From NCBI GenBank assembly GCA_030280995.1, contig JASXTE010000002.1, positions 26,633,683-26,697,682 of the forward strand: a DNA stretch of 64,000 bases, written 5' to 3'. Below the pieces are notes generated by a model that was not told the DNA's origin, ran no database searches, and saw only the letters and a list, made by a program, of their open reading frames with translations. Made by a program: the position numbers and the translations under genes. Below are positions 1-9,521 of the stretch, piece by piece (positions within the stretch are counted from its first letter, which is position 1; each line of letters begins with the position of its first letter). Source of the stretch: Hemileia vastatrix. Lineage: Eukaryota > Basidiomycota > Pucciniomycetes > Pucciniales > Zaghouaniaceae.

Positions 1-481
1 AAGGAAATCACAATCTAACATAAAAAAATCAAAAACAAAATAAAATAAAAGAATCTTGAATCCGGCGTTGAGAGCGGTGTCTCTTGATTCGTTCCAGTTT
101 ATAGTCTTAGTGGACTACCTAAAATTAAATGACAAAGCCAGGATTCAACTAGAAACAGGGAAAATTTTGAAAACAAACATGATGGGGTAATTGTGTATAG
201 AGCAGCCAGCCCATCAATTATTCCCACACACTCCAATATTAAATTAAGAAGGTTCCCCTGTGAACACTTCTTCCAATAAATTTTTAAAATTTTCCAACTC
301 TATCTTCACCCATATTTTAAGAATTTTAAGTTTTTGAAAATTTCAAAGAAGGTCTTCTTGAATTTCGTTAAGTTTCATCATAGTTTCGTCGCCCATATAC
401 AGTGTAACGACAGTAAAGTATTTTGATAAAAAGAAGATAGTTTATCCTCGTTGCGGAGGTCATCATAAAATTTCGTTGATA
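1..481. other. Element A 3' untranslated region, no gene
   Basis: No supported coding region. It lies between the integrase stop codon and the expected 3' LTR of element A. It holds one short palindromic copy (446-459, CCTC/GAGG arms) of the repeat described for element A; a second copy overlaps the end of the integrase frame (493-506). No LTR edge is visible before the window starts. Confidence 0.6.
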
Positions 482-1375
482 TCATAGTTTATCCTCGTTG
501 CAGAGGTGGACGTCGGCACTCCTGGTGCCTCTAGGATAGAACCGTTTCACTTGATCGGCCGCTACCCTCTTCTTCAATACTACTCCATCCAACTCTTCTA
601 GCACATATGAACCGTCGGAAACTTGCTCCTTGATTTTATATGGTCCATTCCACCTATCTGCAAACATCTTTCCCCACTGACTTTCCAAACTCCTATTATA
701 CACCAGGACCATATCACCTGGGTTCAAAGGTTTCCTTAATTGATGTGCCAACCGCTCATCCCAATATCTGACTGATTGATTTCGGATCTTCATCATCCGC
801 GAATATGCCTTTTCTAAATATTCTTCTTTCTTTTCTAGCTGCATCATTCTTGCACACAATAATTCTTCAGTAGTTTTGACCGTGTCCCAGTCAACTCCAA
901 GATATGATTCAGCTTCTAAATCAACCGGTAAAACTGCTTTCTGTCCAAAAACAAGTTTATAAGGTGAAAATCCGGTTGTCCTTTTGGCAGTGATTCGATC
1001 AGCAAATAAAACTAAAGGTAAATAGTGCCTCCACTTTTTGGCACTTGTCCCACACATTTTAACTAAAGCATCCTTAATAACTTGATGCCCTCTTTCCACC
1101 ATGCCTTCAGCTTTAGGATAATATGGGGTTGCTACCCTAACCTTTGATCCAACTTTCAATACGGCCTCTTTAAACTCTGTCCCAAATTCAGGACCTCCAT
1201 CTACCGTTACCAACTTCATCACCCCATACCTATATACCCAATTATTCAAAAAAAATTCTGCCACATTTTTGGCAGTTAAATTAATAAGAGGCGCTGCCTC
1301 TACCCAACCAGATAAATCATCTCTGGCTACTATTAAATATTTATACCGTCCCTCTTTTATATAAACGGCATCCAA
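482..1375 (-). pseudogene. Element A integrase catalytic core and C-terminal region
   Basis: About 297 codons remain open. The core shows the DDE triad: Asp in MDAV near the start, Asp in TVDGG about 60 residues on, and Glu in GMVERGH about 35 residues later. The region after the core (NPGDMVLVYNRSLESQ, then RWNGPYKI) matches the SH3-like C-terminal domain of Gypsy integrases, which binds DNA. It is one piece of the pol polyprotein and has no start of its own: the upstream zinc-binding piece at 1442-1693 is in the same polyprotein, separated by a TGA at 1438-1440 that replaces an Arg codon (CGA in element C's homologous position). The last codons contain a copy of the short palindromic repeat. 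Confidence 0.9.
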
Positions 1376-1441
1376 ACTAACTCTCCCAAAGAGCGTATAT
1401 TCACCAGTTGCACGTCCGGGTTCTTTTGGCCTTAAATAACT

Positions 1442-1693
1442 TCATCTTTGACATTCTTCGCATGACTGAACCCACTGTTTAACAGCCATCTTCATGCCAG
1501 GCCACCAAAATCGATCAGAAATTTTTCTAAACGTTTCTCCAACACCTCTATGCCCGAGATCTTCATGCAGTGATTTCAAAACTAATTCTTGCCCCTTCTG
1601 TTGAGTTATAACTACTTGAGGATTTGGATACCTCCTCCTCATTAAACGTCGACCAGATAGGTAAAACGTAGATGACTTCCTCTTGATAGCCAC
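1442..1693 (-). pseudogene. Element A integrase zinc-binding (HHCC) domain
   Basis: The segment carries the integrase N-terminal zinc-binding signature: two His in LHEDLGHRG, then the conserved RFWWPGM stretch, and the Cys pair in SCEECQR. This is the domain that helps assemble integrase on the cDNA ends. It stops at a nonsense codon directly after the Cys pair and continues into the catalytic core at 1375. Upstream (1694-1861) the frame is not open, so the fragment is degraded pol, not a separate gene. Confidence 0.88.
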
Positions 1694-1861
1694 CCATTAA
1701 TTGTCTTCACAATCTTCTGGCCTCTCTAAAGTCAACAAATATTTGACTAACAAAAAATAAAAACCAGTCTGACCCCAGACTTCATCTTGACAATCGATTA
1801 ATATAACATCAATAGGGACTTCTCTATCACCAATATCACCTGCACATGAATGAGCCAATAA

Positions 1862-2188
1862 TCATTGACCCCTAAATAAATCTTTAATTGAGCTATGTTG
1901 ACCTTTTTCTTCTGAACCTTTGGATCCTTCGTAAACCGTATTCGAAAATACCTCTTTCCCTTTATCCACCTTTTTATTTAAATTCTCTAATTCTCCAACA
2001 TATACACCATTCCTTAACTTACTACTATCCCACACTACCAATCCATCTTCCTCTACATACACCACATCTTCTTCTACCTCATTTCTACCAAATTTATCTA
2101 CACCTTTTCCAACACCTTTATTAACATAAAAATTATTTTCCAGTTTATCCTCTTGGTGGAGGTCATCATCATCATAATCTAAACACAA
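1862..2188 (-). pseudogene. Element A linker between RNase H and integrase
   Basis: About 108 codons of low-complexity, Asp/Glu/Lys-rich sequence with no recognised domain. It sits where element C has a similar acidic linker (47299-47601). It includes the peptide DLHQEDKL, encoded by a copy of the 14-bp-core palindromic repeat at 2149-2162. It is likely a tether in the polyprotein, not an enzyme. The opposite-strand open frame here is a shadow. Confidence 0.55.
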
Positions 2189-3237
2189 TAGTCCTGCCAG
2201 TTAACCTCATGGGGGAGGTATGGAAAGTCTTCAGCTCCTTTAGTGCTGGCTTTGATAATAGGTATATCTTCATCAAACTCTTCTGAGTCTGAATCTTCTT
2301 CAGTGGGTGGTCTCCTTGATAAACCATCTGGCATAGTAAAAGTTTTTCCAGGCTTATGAACTAAATCAAACAAAAAATGTTGAATAAAAGCTACCCATCT
2401 CGTCATGGGTGCGTTCGGTAAACTTGGGGAATTAATCATCTGGATTAATGATTTTGCATCCACTTTCAACTCAAAATGTTGCCCCCACAAAATATGCTGA
2501 AGTTTCTTCAGTATTTTCGCCACACCACATAATTCCAATTTTGGTTGAGAATATCTTGATTCGACCTCAGTAAATACTACAGATTCATACCTAACTGGCC
2601 TGATGTAACCAGCTTTATCCATCTGAGACAAAACCGCCCCAGCTGCAATCTGACTTGAATCAACTGCTAAATAAATTCTTCCAGCATCTTTTCCATAATC
2701 CAACTTGTGCAGGACTAAATCCTTCCCCACAACCTCCTTCAACTTCACAAACGCCTTCTCACACTCTTCATCCCACACCCAGTCTGCATCCTTTCTCGTT
2801 AACCGTCTCAACGGAGCTGCCAATGAAGAAAAGTCCTTAATAAACATTCTAACATATACACAAACGCCTAAAAACCCTCTAACTTCGGTCGTATTCTTGA
2901 GTCTTGGCCAGGACTGAATTTTGTTAACTTTCTTCTTGGACATAATCCTACCCTCTCTACATACCACATGGCCTAATATTTCTAAGGCTGGCACACAACA
3001 TGAAAATTTTGAACCTGAAATAGTTAAACCAGCCTCTTCAATTCGAAACAAGATTCTTTCTAATGTAATTGCAAACTCCCAAATTAATTTGCGTATCCCG
3101 GGATTCTCTTCCAACACCTGGTTATCATAGTCGGTTGTTGGTCCCTTAATTCCTCCATCATCTATAAAGATTCCAGCATATTGTGGAATTTCGTCTTGAA
3201 GGATCCAAGCCATCTGAGCTTGATAAAATGCAACCAA
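2179..3237 (-). pseudogene. Element A reverse transcriptase (palm) and RNase H
   Basis: The fragment begins inside the RT palm: ILQDEIPQYAGIFIDDGG holds the catalytic FIDD pair (about 3154-3170). The connection region follows (LGHVVCREGRI, then RGFLGVCVYVRMFIKDF). RNase H follows with its acidic residues visible in LAVDSSQ, QPKLELCG and LKVDAKS, and the closing MPDGLSRR. It makes cDNA from the element RNA and removes the template. A one-base deletion near 3260 separates it from the RT fingers at 3264-3710, so the polyprotein is broken here. The replacement of YVDD/YLDD by FIDD is a family feature, since element C has it too. Confidence 0.92.
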
Positions 3238-3263
3238 ATTTGTTGCTCCTTGAGGTAATCTTG

Positions 3264-3710
3264 TTAACTGTAAACGTCCAGCGGCGTATCAAATGTAGTG
3301 AGAGGCCTTGAGTCCGGATGTAACTCTCTCTCATCATATCCACCCATAATATCTCCCAAACCATAACACACTCTCCCTGCAAACGCTTCAACAAACTCCT
3401 CAGCACTAGGCGGTATCCCAGCATCCTTTATTGTAACCCTATTTAATTCCCTAAGATAATGAACAACTCTAAGCTTGCCATTCGGTTTCTTGATACAAAA
3501 TACTGGACTAGAATAACTTGACGTTGATTGCTCATACAGTCCAGTGCATATCCGTTCTCTGACAACTTCAATATAGGCTTCTCTAAATGCAGCCGGAATA
3601 GGAATCCGTTTCCGCTGCCACGGTTCATGACATACCACAGGAATCTTGTAAGGCTCCCCATAGGAATGCTTCAACACACCCCTCTCCTCTTCTACAAAAG
3701 CAATGGCCAT
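3264..3710 (-). pseudogene. Element A reverse transcriptase N-terminal half (fingers)
   Basis: Conserved RT motifs are present: SSYSSPVFCIKKPNGKLRVV (motif with the catalytic-site Lys and Arg) and GLGDIMGGYDE, where the first catalytic Asp of the palm lies. The upstream piece at 3714-4751 is in the same frame, separated by one TGA (3714-3716) that looks like a CGA-to-TGA change between Lys and Glu. The 3' end shifts frame after DTPLD, where one base is missing compared with element C. Confidence 0.9.
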
Positions 3711-4204
3711 CTCTCACTTGACCATCACATCCAACAACAACTTCTTCTCTTCTCCAGACAACCAACCATCAGGTCCAAAATTAACAACACCCAGTCTCTC
3801 AAAAGTGATTCTTGACGTCTCAGAAAATTCAGGCGGATTCTTTACCAAGGGACTTTCATAAGGATCTCTTGATAACCTTGGTCTTCTCAAAGGTGGATTT
3901 AATTCAGCAGGTAGCGGTTCATTAATAGGTCGAACTTTATTTGCTACTTTCTTATATTTGGCTGCGTCCACATCTAAATAAACTTGAGGTAAAACATTTA
4001 CTTTTGTATCGCCATTAAAACTTTCATTAAATAAATCTTCTTCATCGTCAGAATCGGAATAAGAAAAATTAGAAAAATATTTTATTTCTTTATTAAATTT
4101 TACCCTTTTCTCCTTTCCCTCGTCTAATTTATAAACAGATTTTCCAACACCTTTGCCTCCCTTATCCAACAGTAAATCACCTGTAAAGAAAGTTGGCAGT
4201 TTAA

Positions 4205-4473
4205 ACTCTTGCTGGAGGACCGGAATTGAATTTTCACAAAAATTAATTTTTTGTGTTTTAATTATACTGAGATTTTTTATTGGCTTTTGATAAGATTTTC
4301 GCAGTTTACCCTCTTTCTGGAGGTCCAAAATAGAAGGAGATAATTGCAGTTTAACCTCTTGCTGGAGGTCCGGAATAAAATTTTCACATAAATTGTTTTT
4401 TTGTGTTTTAATTATACCGAGATTTTCAATTGTGTTTTGATGCGATATTTGCAGTTTACCCTCTTGCTGGAGG
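4205..4473. repeat. Cluster of four short palindromic repeats
   Basis: Four copies of a roughly 24-bp unit with core CCTCTTGCTGGAGG (arms CCTC/GAGG), preceded by CAGTTTA, have cores at 4205-4218 (one arm changed), 4310-4323, 4355-4368 and 4460-4473. They lie inside the pol frame and encode a repeated peptide like DLQQEGKL. Related copies are at 446, 493, 2149 and 2205, and shorter GCCTCTTGCAGGC hairpins at 7383 and 7432. Confidence 0.75.
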
Positions 4474-4729
4474 TCCAAAAACATACCCTTCCAATTTTTA
4501 TCCAACCTAATTTCACCCATTTTCCCTTTTTCACCATTTTTAAATTTAATAGAAAAACAGGGTAAATCCAATAAACATATAGAAAATTCCAAAACGTATT
4601 TGCACTCCAAAGTAATATTAACAGAAAATAATTGAGAATTCACTTGAATTATCTCCAAGTGAGCTGACCTATTGCAATCCGGGATCTCATCCTGAGGAGA
4701 GATTACAACATTAGAGTGATCAGCCCCTG

Positions 4730-7339
4730 CTACCCCAAAAAATGAGGGCATTCATCCCTTTCCAACAAACATAATTCACCAGAAGCCGTCCGTTTTATAT
4801 GCCGCTTCTTGGTGCAAACACAACACTGGCACAGAGTAGTAATCCCCGGCTGTGTTTCCCAACCTTCATCTCCAGGAGGCGCTAACCGCATATGTAACCT
4901 CCGCATCTCTTCACCAGTGATTTCCAAGCTAATCCCCATGCCAGCTTGATACCCTATCCTGGCCTCAAAATCAGTCAAAAAAGGACCACCAAGAACAGTT
5001 TTGACTGCTCCTCTGGCCAAATAAAAGTGAACCTTACCAACAGATCCACCAATGCCTAACCTGACATGCTCAGCTGTACCCATCAGCTCCGTTGCATGCC
5101 CTCCAATGCCTCTGAGGTTTCCCCCAGTTCCACTTTTAATTGGCAAGCATATACTCGTTGCTTGCTCCAATGAAATTAAATTAATTTGAGACCCTGAATC
5201 GACCAAGGCCTTTACTTCTTTACCATTAAGGTTTACCACCAGGTAGCCCAGGGGAGCGGAAAAATGTGTATCTACATCTTCCCCAAACTTTTCAACATTT
5301 TCACAAATATATTCCACCTCTCCAGTGGAAACCCGACACCTCGTCAAATGCTTCTTTTGCTTTTCAGCAAGCGCCGGACTAATCGTAAATAACTCCCCCA
5401 AAGATAAGGGCATCTGCAGTTGATTCACCCTATTCAAAACTTGGTCCATCGCATTAGCTTGACCAGAAACTACTGGCCGCTCATACTGGACCTTTGATTT
5501 AGAAACCTTGGCCCTGGGTACCTCTTGAGTTCCAACCAAGCCATCTTCACCCCCCATTATAACATCTTCACTTTCTATAACCCTAACTCCGTCACCAGCT
5601 TCTTGCACTAATCCTGATCCATCGCTGGTCCTTCTTACTCCCTCCATTGGGATTGGACCACTAAAACTTGGTCTGGGTAGAGACGCCAACGGTACGTCCT
5701 CCTCAGAATCCGAATCATCCTCTGGCATAGGCTCACCATTTAAATCAAACTTGCCATAACTAGGGGGCCCCATATCAGCAATCCCCTTCTGCATTTTATA
5801 TAATTTGTCCTTAGAGTAAGGGTTCAATTTGTTGGCGGCAGTTTGAGCACTAGAATTCTTGTCCTTAGAGTAAGGGTTCACTTTGTTATTGGCCTTGCCA
5901 GGATTAGCCCTCATTTGGCTCTGGATGCTACTCTGTCCCTTAGTAGCAGCTGCTCTTCTAGCAGCATTAACATCGTATTCGCCAGCCATACAGCTACCCT
6001 CCATGTGGGCAACCGTTGCCAGCTCTAAACCTCCAAAAGAAGTAGAAAATGTGGCTTTACTGACCTCTTTCTCTTTACCTTTGTAAGATTTACCACCATT
6101 AACATTACCATTTTTTTCACCCTTGGCATTAACATCTTCATCTGTCACCTCTTCAAATCTGGCTCTCCTTTCAGCCGTTAAACTTCTTCTGACCAAATCA
6201 GAAGGAGACTGTCCATCACTGGGCTTGATGAACGAACCATCAGGAAATTTATAAACTTTACCATCAAATATAACTTGCCCAGCATCCATATCCTTATCAA
6301 GAGCAAAACAAACTGTTGCTCTGTGCCCCCTCCTATTACAATAGGAGCACACCTTTGGCTCATCGTAGCCACCTCTATATCCATTACCACCATTACCCCC
6401 ATTTCTCCCATTGCCTGGGAAGCGGTTACCATTGTTATTGCCATTATAATTCCGACGTTCATAACCTCTGGACTGATAAGAAGTTGACATCGACGAAGAA
6501 GCAATTGGGGCCTTGTTGGCCTTCTGTGTTTCTTGAACAAATATTTTTAATTGCTTAGTTAAATCGGCCAGGTGATCGACCATCTTATTATCCACATTGC
6601 CCTCAACTTTAGCAGCAGTTAATCCCATTTGTTCCTTCTTGGCCTCCTGGGCTTTTACCATAATATCATTGTTTTCAGCCAAAACTTCGCTAACCTTGCT
6701 AACATATTGAGTGCATGACTCTTGATATTTGTCCAACACCAATAACTTAAGATGGGCTTGAATGTTATCCTTGATAACCTCGAGAGCCGGCAGTTTCTGC
6801 TCAACATTAGGCAGTTCCTTCATCAAATCTTTTCTTGAAAGATCCTTCAAGACGTCCATTCGAATATCCCTACTGCATGCTGACCAAAACAAATCTTTTG
6901 CCTGGTTCTCATGCACTAACTCATCCACCAATATGAGATATTCCACCACTTTATCAAACTGAACACAGAGCTTTTTGAAGTCAGCCATAGAAGAAACTCC
7001 ACCTTTTGCTTGCCAGTCTCCAACAATTTTGTTGAGGTCCATCATAGTAATCCTAACACCCCATCTATCAACCATAGCTTTAGAAAGCTTAACCCAATCC
7101 TTGTCCTTAAATGCCTGCATAGCAATAACCTCTTTTTCCACCTCCCTATCAGCAATAAAAAATCTAACTTGCTTCACCATGTCCACATGAGAAGCACCAT
7201 CAACAGCAGCAGCAGCTTCATACCTGCTAATGAACCATTTAACCTCCTCCCCATCAAACTTTGGGCCATCCCAAGAAACAATTCTAACTGAGGGATTAAG
7301 AGGGTTAGAAGATCCAGAAGCAACAGCAGAAGAAGACAT
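4730..7339 (-). CDS. Element A Gag-protease polyprotein
   Basis: This is the longest intact frame in the window (869 aa), starting at ATG 7339. The N-terminal third is the capsid-like Gag region (from FDGEEVKWFISRYEA). A Gly/Asn/Arg-rich stretch precedes a zinc knuckle CSYCNRRGHRATVC (CX2CX4HX4C), which binds element RNA. An acidic low-complexity spacer follows, then a retropepsin-like protease with DSGSQINL near residue 720 and a GGHATELMG flap-like region. The frame ends with TAG one codon after the slippery heptamer, so protease is made with Gag and only RT-integrase would need frameshifting. It is open throughout, unlike pol. It acts in the cytoplasmic virus-like particle. Confidence 0.93.
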   Translation of the reverse strand: MSSSAVASGSSNPLNPSVRIVSWDGPKFDGEEVKWFISRYEAAAAVDGASHVDMVKQVRFFIADREVEKEVIAMQAFKDKDWVKLSKAMVDRWGVRITMMDLNKIVGDWQAKGGVSSMADFKKLCVQFDKVVEYLILVDELVHENQAKDLFWSACSRDIRMDVLKDLSRKDLMKELPNVEQKLPALEVIKDNIQAHLKLLVLDKYQESCTQYVSKVSEVLAENNDIMVKAQEAKKEQMGLTAAKVEGNVDNKMVDHLADLTKQLKIFVQETQKANKAPIASSSMSTSYQSRGYERRNYNGNNNGNRFPGNGRNGGNGGNGYRGGYDEPKVCSYCNRRGHRATVCFALDKDMDAGQVIFDGKVYKFPDGSFIKPSDGQSPSDLVRRSLTAERRARFEEVTDEDVNAKGEKNGNVNGGKSYKGKEKEVSKATFSTSFGGLELATVAHMEGSCMAGEYDVNAARRAAATKGQSSIQSQMRANPGKANNKVNPYSKDKNSSAQTAANKLNPYSKDKLYKMQKGIADMGPPSYGKFDLNGEPMPEDDSDSEEDVPLASLPRPSFSGPIPMEGVRRTSDGSGLVQEAGDGVRVIESEDVIMGGEDGLVGTQEVPRAKVSKSKVQYERPVVSGQANAMDQVLNRVNQLQMPLSLGELFTISPALAEKQKKHLTRCRVSTGEVEYICENVEKFGEDVDTHFSAPLGYLVVNLNGKEVKALVDSGSQINLISLEQATSICLPIKSGTGGNLRGIGGHATELMGTAEHVRLGIGGSVGKVHFYLARGAVKTVLGGPFLTDFEARIGYQAGMGISLEITGEEMRRLHMRLAPPGDEGWETQPGITTLCQCCVCTKKRHIKRTASGELCLLERDECPHFLG
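4736..4742 (-). promoter_or_regulatory. Candidate -1 ribosomal frameshift heptamer of element A
   Basis: Read on the minus strand the gag-protease frame ends CAT TTT TTG GGG TAG. This contains T-TTT-TTG in the X-XXY-YYZ phase needed for a -1 slip, one codon before the stop. The downstream pol frame (to 3714) is exactly in the -1 frame and already open here. I saw no strong adjacent stem-loop by eye, only weak pairings (GCTGA/TCAGC, ATCTC/GAGAT). Confidence 0.65.
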
Positions 7340-7496
7340 CCCAATAAGTAATGAAAAGCGTTAACAATCGATATAGTAACAAGCCTCTTGCAGGCCAATA
7401 ACAAAAAACCAATTAGAGTTCCAGAAAATAAGCCTCTTGCAGGCTAAGAACGTTCTTGATCCAAGTAAGTCTTTAAAGAAAGCTAGAGAAATAGTA
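7340..7496 (-). other. Element A leader between primer-binding site and gag
   Basis: A 5' untranslated leader without a gene. It contains two copies of the perfect hairpin GCCTCTTGCAGGC (7383-7395 and 7432-7444), both preceded by A-rich sequence. They are about 50 bp apart and could be structured RNA elements in the genomic transcript. Confidence 0.6.
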
Positions 7497-7513
7497 CCCC
7501 ACGCTGGGCGCCA
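7497..7513 (-). other. Primer-binding site of element A (tRNA-Lys-like)
   Basis: On the minus strand this reads TGGCGCCCAGCGTGGGG, directly inside the presumed LTR edge and upstream of gag. It begins with the TGG that pairs with tRNA CCA and differs at one base from the tRNA-Lys1,2-type site TGGCGCCCAACGTGGGG known from several retroviruses. A tRNA-Lys primer is therefore likely; the matching host tRNA is not in this window. Confidence 0.75.
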
Positions 7514-7517
7514 ACTA

Positions 7518-8641
7518 TGGTAAGGTAAACTCTTACAGTTGCCTTGCTGTAAGCAGAATCAAGAGGAGATATGTTGATTTAGCTGAAAACCCCGTCCTTC
7601 CAATAAAAATAACAAAATGGGAATTCTAAATCACTAAGCTAACCAATCTACTTGGATCCGATTGATAAAAAATAATGAAACTCTAAAATATTTAACGCTT
7701 ATTGAGATTTAAATAAATGTGGCTTTTGAGAAAAGAAATACTGATAAAAACAATTAAGGTGTACCAGTGAAAGATCTGAAAAGATTGACTTTTATGTTTT
7801 TATAATAATTTGAATTTTTATGAGACAGCAATAATCAAGTCCCAGTGATGAAGACCTTTCTAAAGATACCCTGTATGAAGTGTGATTAATATTGTTGAGT
7901 GGTATTTCTAAAATGTTATATATAAAATATAAAGTTATAAGGGTATTACAATTTTATTTAATTTGTTGAGTAATAAAAAATATGAGACCGTGGTGGTTAA
8001 AGATTAAGCTGTATGATGTATCCCCCCCTTTCAATTTCGAGTTTGTGAGGCGCTTAAGTATTCCTAGTCACGTGCCTAAGTTTTACCCTCCAGAGCTCCC
8101 CCAGAGTCAATCCGGAGCCTGTACGGAGTCCGTACGGAGTCCGTACGCAGTCGAAGCGGAGTCAAAACGGAGTCCGTCCAGACTTCCGGACTCAATTAGA
8201 ACCTTAAAAACTATATTAAAAAATCTAGAAAAATTACACATGATAGAGCTACTTCCCCTTTATATTACAAACTAATTTTTGTAGTCTGCGCAGCTCTAAT
8301 CACCCTGTGAAAATTCATCAAAATTAAGTAATTTCTAAAAACGTAAATATTTCTATAAATCTTTAAAATTCATTTAAAAATATAAGAAAAATAGTAAAAA
8401 TTCTGGGAAAATTTCCCAAGGTTCTTGAGTGACGCGACTTGATACTTATAGACTCTTCAGACCGTAAAAATAAGTTTTCTCCGTAAATTAAATTGTTTTC
8501 GCCTAGGCATTCGCTCTTGACCCATTTCTTCATATTTAAAACTCAAATAAATTAAATAAAACCCTTTTATAAAAAAATAATAATGCCAATCTTGCACACC
8601 GTAATAACTCCATTACGTATTTAGGTGCCGTACTAAACTTT
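7518..8641 (-). repeat. Probable 5' LTR of element A and flank (far edge not resolved)
   Basis: The LTR edge is inferred at 7518, where the minus strand ends in CCTTACCA four bases before the primer-binding site. A 7-bp hairpin (CTTACAG/CTGTAAG at 7532-7538 and 7547-7553) lies just inside. There is no second copy in the window to fix the other end. The stretch contains an AT-rich promoter-like region (about 7900-7945) and, upstream of that on the minus strand, the CGG array at 8102-8197. A 97-codon frame at 7982-8275 has no recognisable domain and runs through the array, so I do not call it a gene. I see nothing in 8283-8641. Confidence 0.4.
8102..8197. repeat. Tandem array with 11-bp period, CGGAGTCCG units
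   Basis: Seven consecutive 11-bp units run from 8102 to 8178, most beginning CGGAG or a one-base variant; two adjacent units are identical (CGGAGTCCGTA). A shortened unit and one more copy follow to 8197. CGGAGTCCG is a CGG-N3-CCG site. The array is GC-rich in an AT-rich setting. Period and content suggest a protein-binding array in LTR control DNA. Confidence 0.7.
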
Positions 8642-9444
8642 AGGCTACCACAACGTGACACTTGAGGCAAAAGTAGCTCATTAAATCATTACTAAAGGGT
8701 TCAAATCCATAGTCAAATTGCAGAAAGCAACTCTCCATAGCAACTGCGACTTTCCTTTGTGTACTCGCTATTCAATCACGCTAGCCTAAAACTCTAAATC
8801 TAATTTAGTCAATCTCTCAATAGTGTGTCTTAGTCTTTTTCCCAAGAAGCGACGCACAGCGCAATAGTTAATATAATATTACATTAAAAGGTTCACAAAA
8901 CGTCTGTGGGTTGTTAAGGGGTAGTGAGAATGGACGGAATGGTTAGTGAAGGATAAAGGGGTTAACGGATGTTAGTGAGGAGGGTCTAGGTGTAACGGAT
9001 ATATTTTAAATGGTTTGTGGTGTGCGGAATAGTGGATGAGTATGAGGTCAATGCGAGGAGGAGTAAAGGATATAAAAGGGGCTGGGTTTTTGGTTCGACA
9101 TTCCTTAGAATTAAATTATAAAACGTATTTATAGTTAATAGTGATAAAACTCTAAGTAAAAATCATTATTATTGTATCTTTCTTTATTTTCTCAGTAATC
9201 ATATCTAAATCCTAAATCTTTGATTGTTGAGTTTCCAACCCTTCGTAAGATCTTAAGAATTTTAATATTACCGTTCAATTATATTAGAATCCTTCTCGAA
9301 CATAACTCGAAGCAGTAGTTCTTCCTTTGAATCATCTTCGAGTCACTTCCTTGAACTATCCCTCTGTGCTTCGAAGAAGTTTCTGAACCTTTTATCTCAC
9401 TTGCAGGAACATCCTCTACCTTGTGCGTAGGTCGTCCTGTGACA
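8642..9444 (+). repeat. 5' LTR of element B (803 bp)
   Basis: It matches the 3' LTR at 17425-18227 along its length, apart from about the first 11 bases, which have diverged. It ends GTGACA, the inverted complement of the TGTCAC start seen in the 3' copy. A TATA box (TATAAAAGGGG, 9071) is the likely element promoter. No clear TGG primer-binding site follows the LTR end. Confidence 0.85.
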
Positions 9445-9521
9445 GTATAATTTAATTCTCCGTAGTTCTCATTCTTTGCACTACTACTTCCCTTTTCAGG
9501 TGTTTTCTCTAAATTCTTAAA

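Larger units (their letters stand above)
3714..4751 (-). pseudogene. Element A N-terminal region of Pol, reached by -1 frameshift
   Basis: This 345-codon frame overlaps the end of gag-protease by 22 nt and lies in the -1 frame relative to it, which is where a ribosome would land after slipping on T-TTT-TTG (4736-4742). The N-terminal part has no known domain and contains four repeats of a peptide like LDLQQEGKL, each encoded by a palindromic repeat (cores at 4205, 4310, 4355 and 4460). The C-terminal part (RPRLSRDPYESPL and FGPDGWLSGEEKKLLLDVM) is conserved in element C just before RT. It is therefore the start of Pol and not an independent gene. Confidence 0.75.
1..7520 (-). mobile_element. 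Ty3/Gypsy LTR retrotransposon A, internal region (FIDD-type RT family)
   Basis: Read on the minus strand the order is primer-binding site, gag with zinc knuckle, aspartic protease, reverse transcriptase, RNase H, integrase, which is the Ty3/Gypsy order. The RT active site is FIDD in an IDDGGIKGP context, a variant I associate with a basidiomycete Gypsy lineage. Element C at 43520-48948 is a diverged member of the same family. Pol is cut by single-base shifts and nonsense codons, so this copy is dead. The 3' LTR should lie left of position 1, and the 5' LTR begins near 7518. Confidence 0.9.

Noticed and set aside
7982..8275. 97-codon plus-strand frame near the CGG array
   Set aside because: Its middle is generated by the 11-bp tandem array, it has no domain, and it lies in a probable LTR of a minus-strand element.
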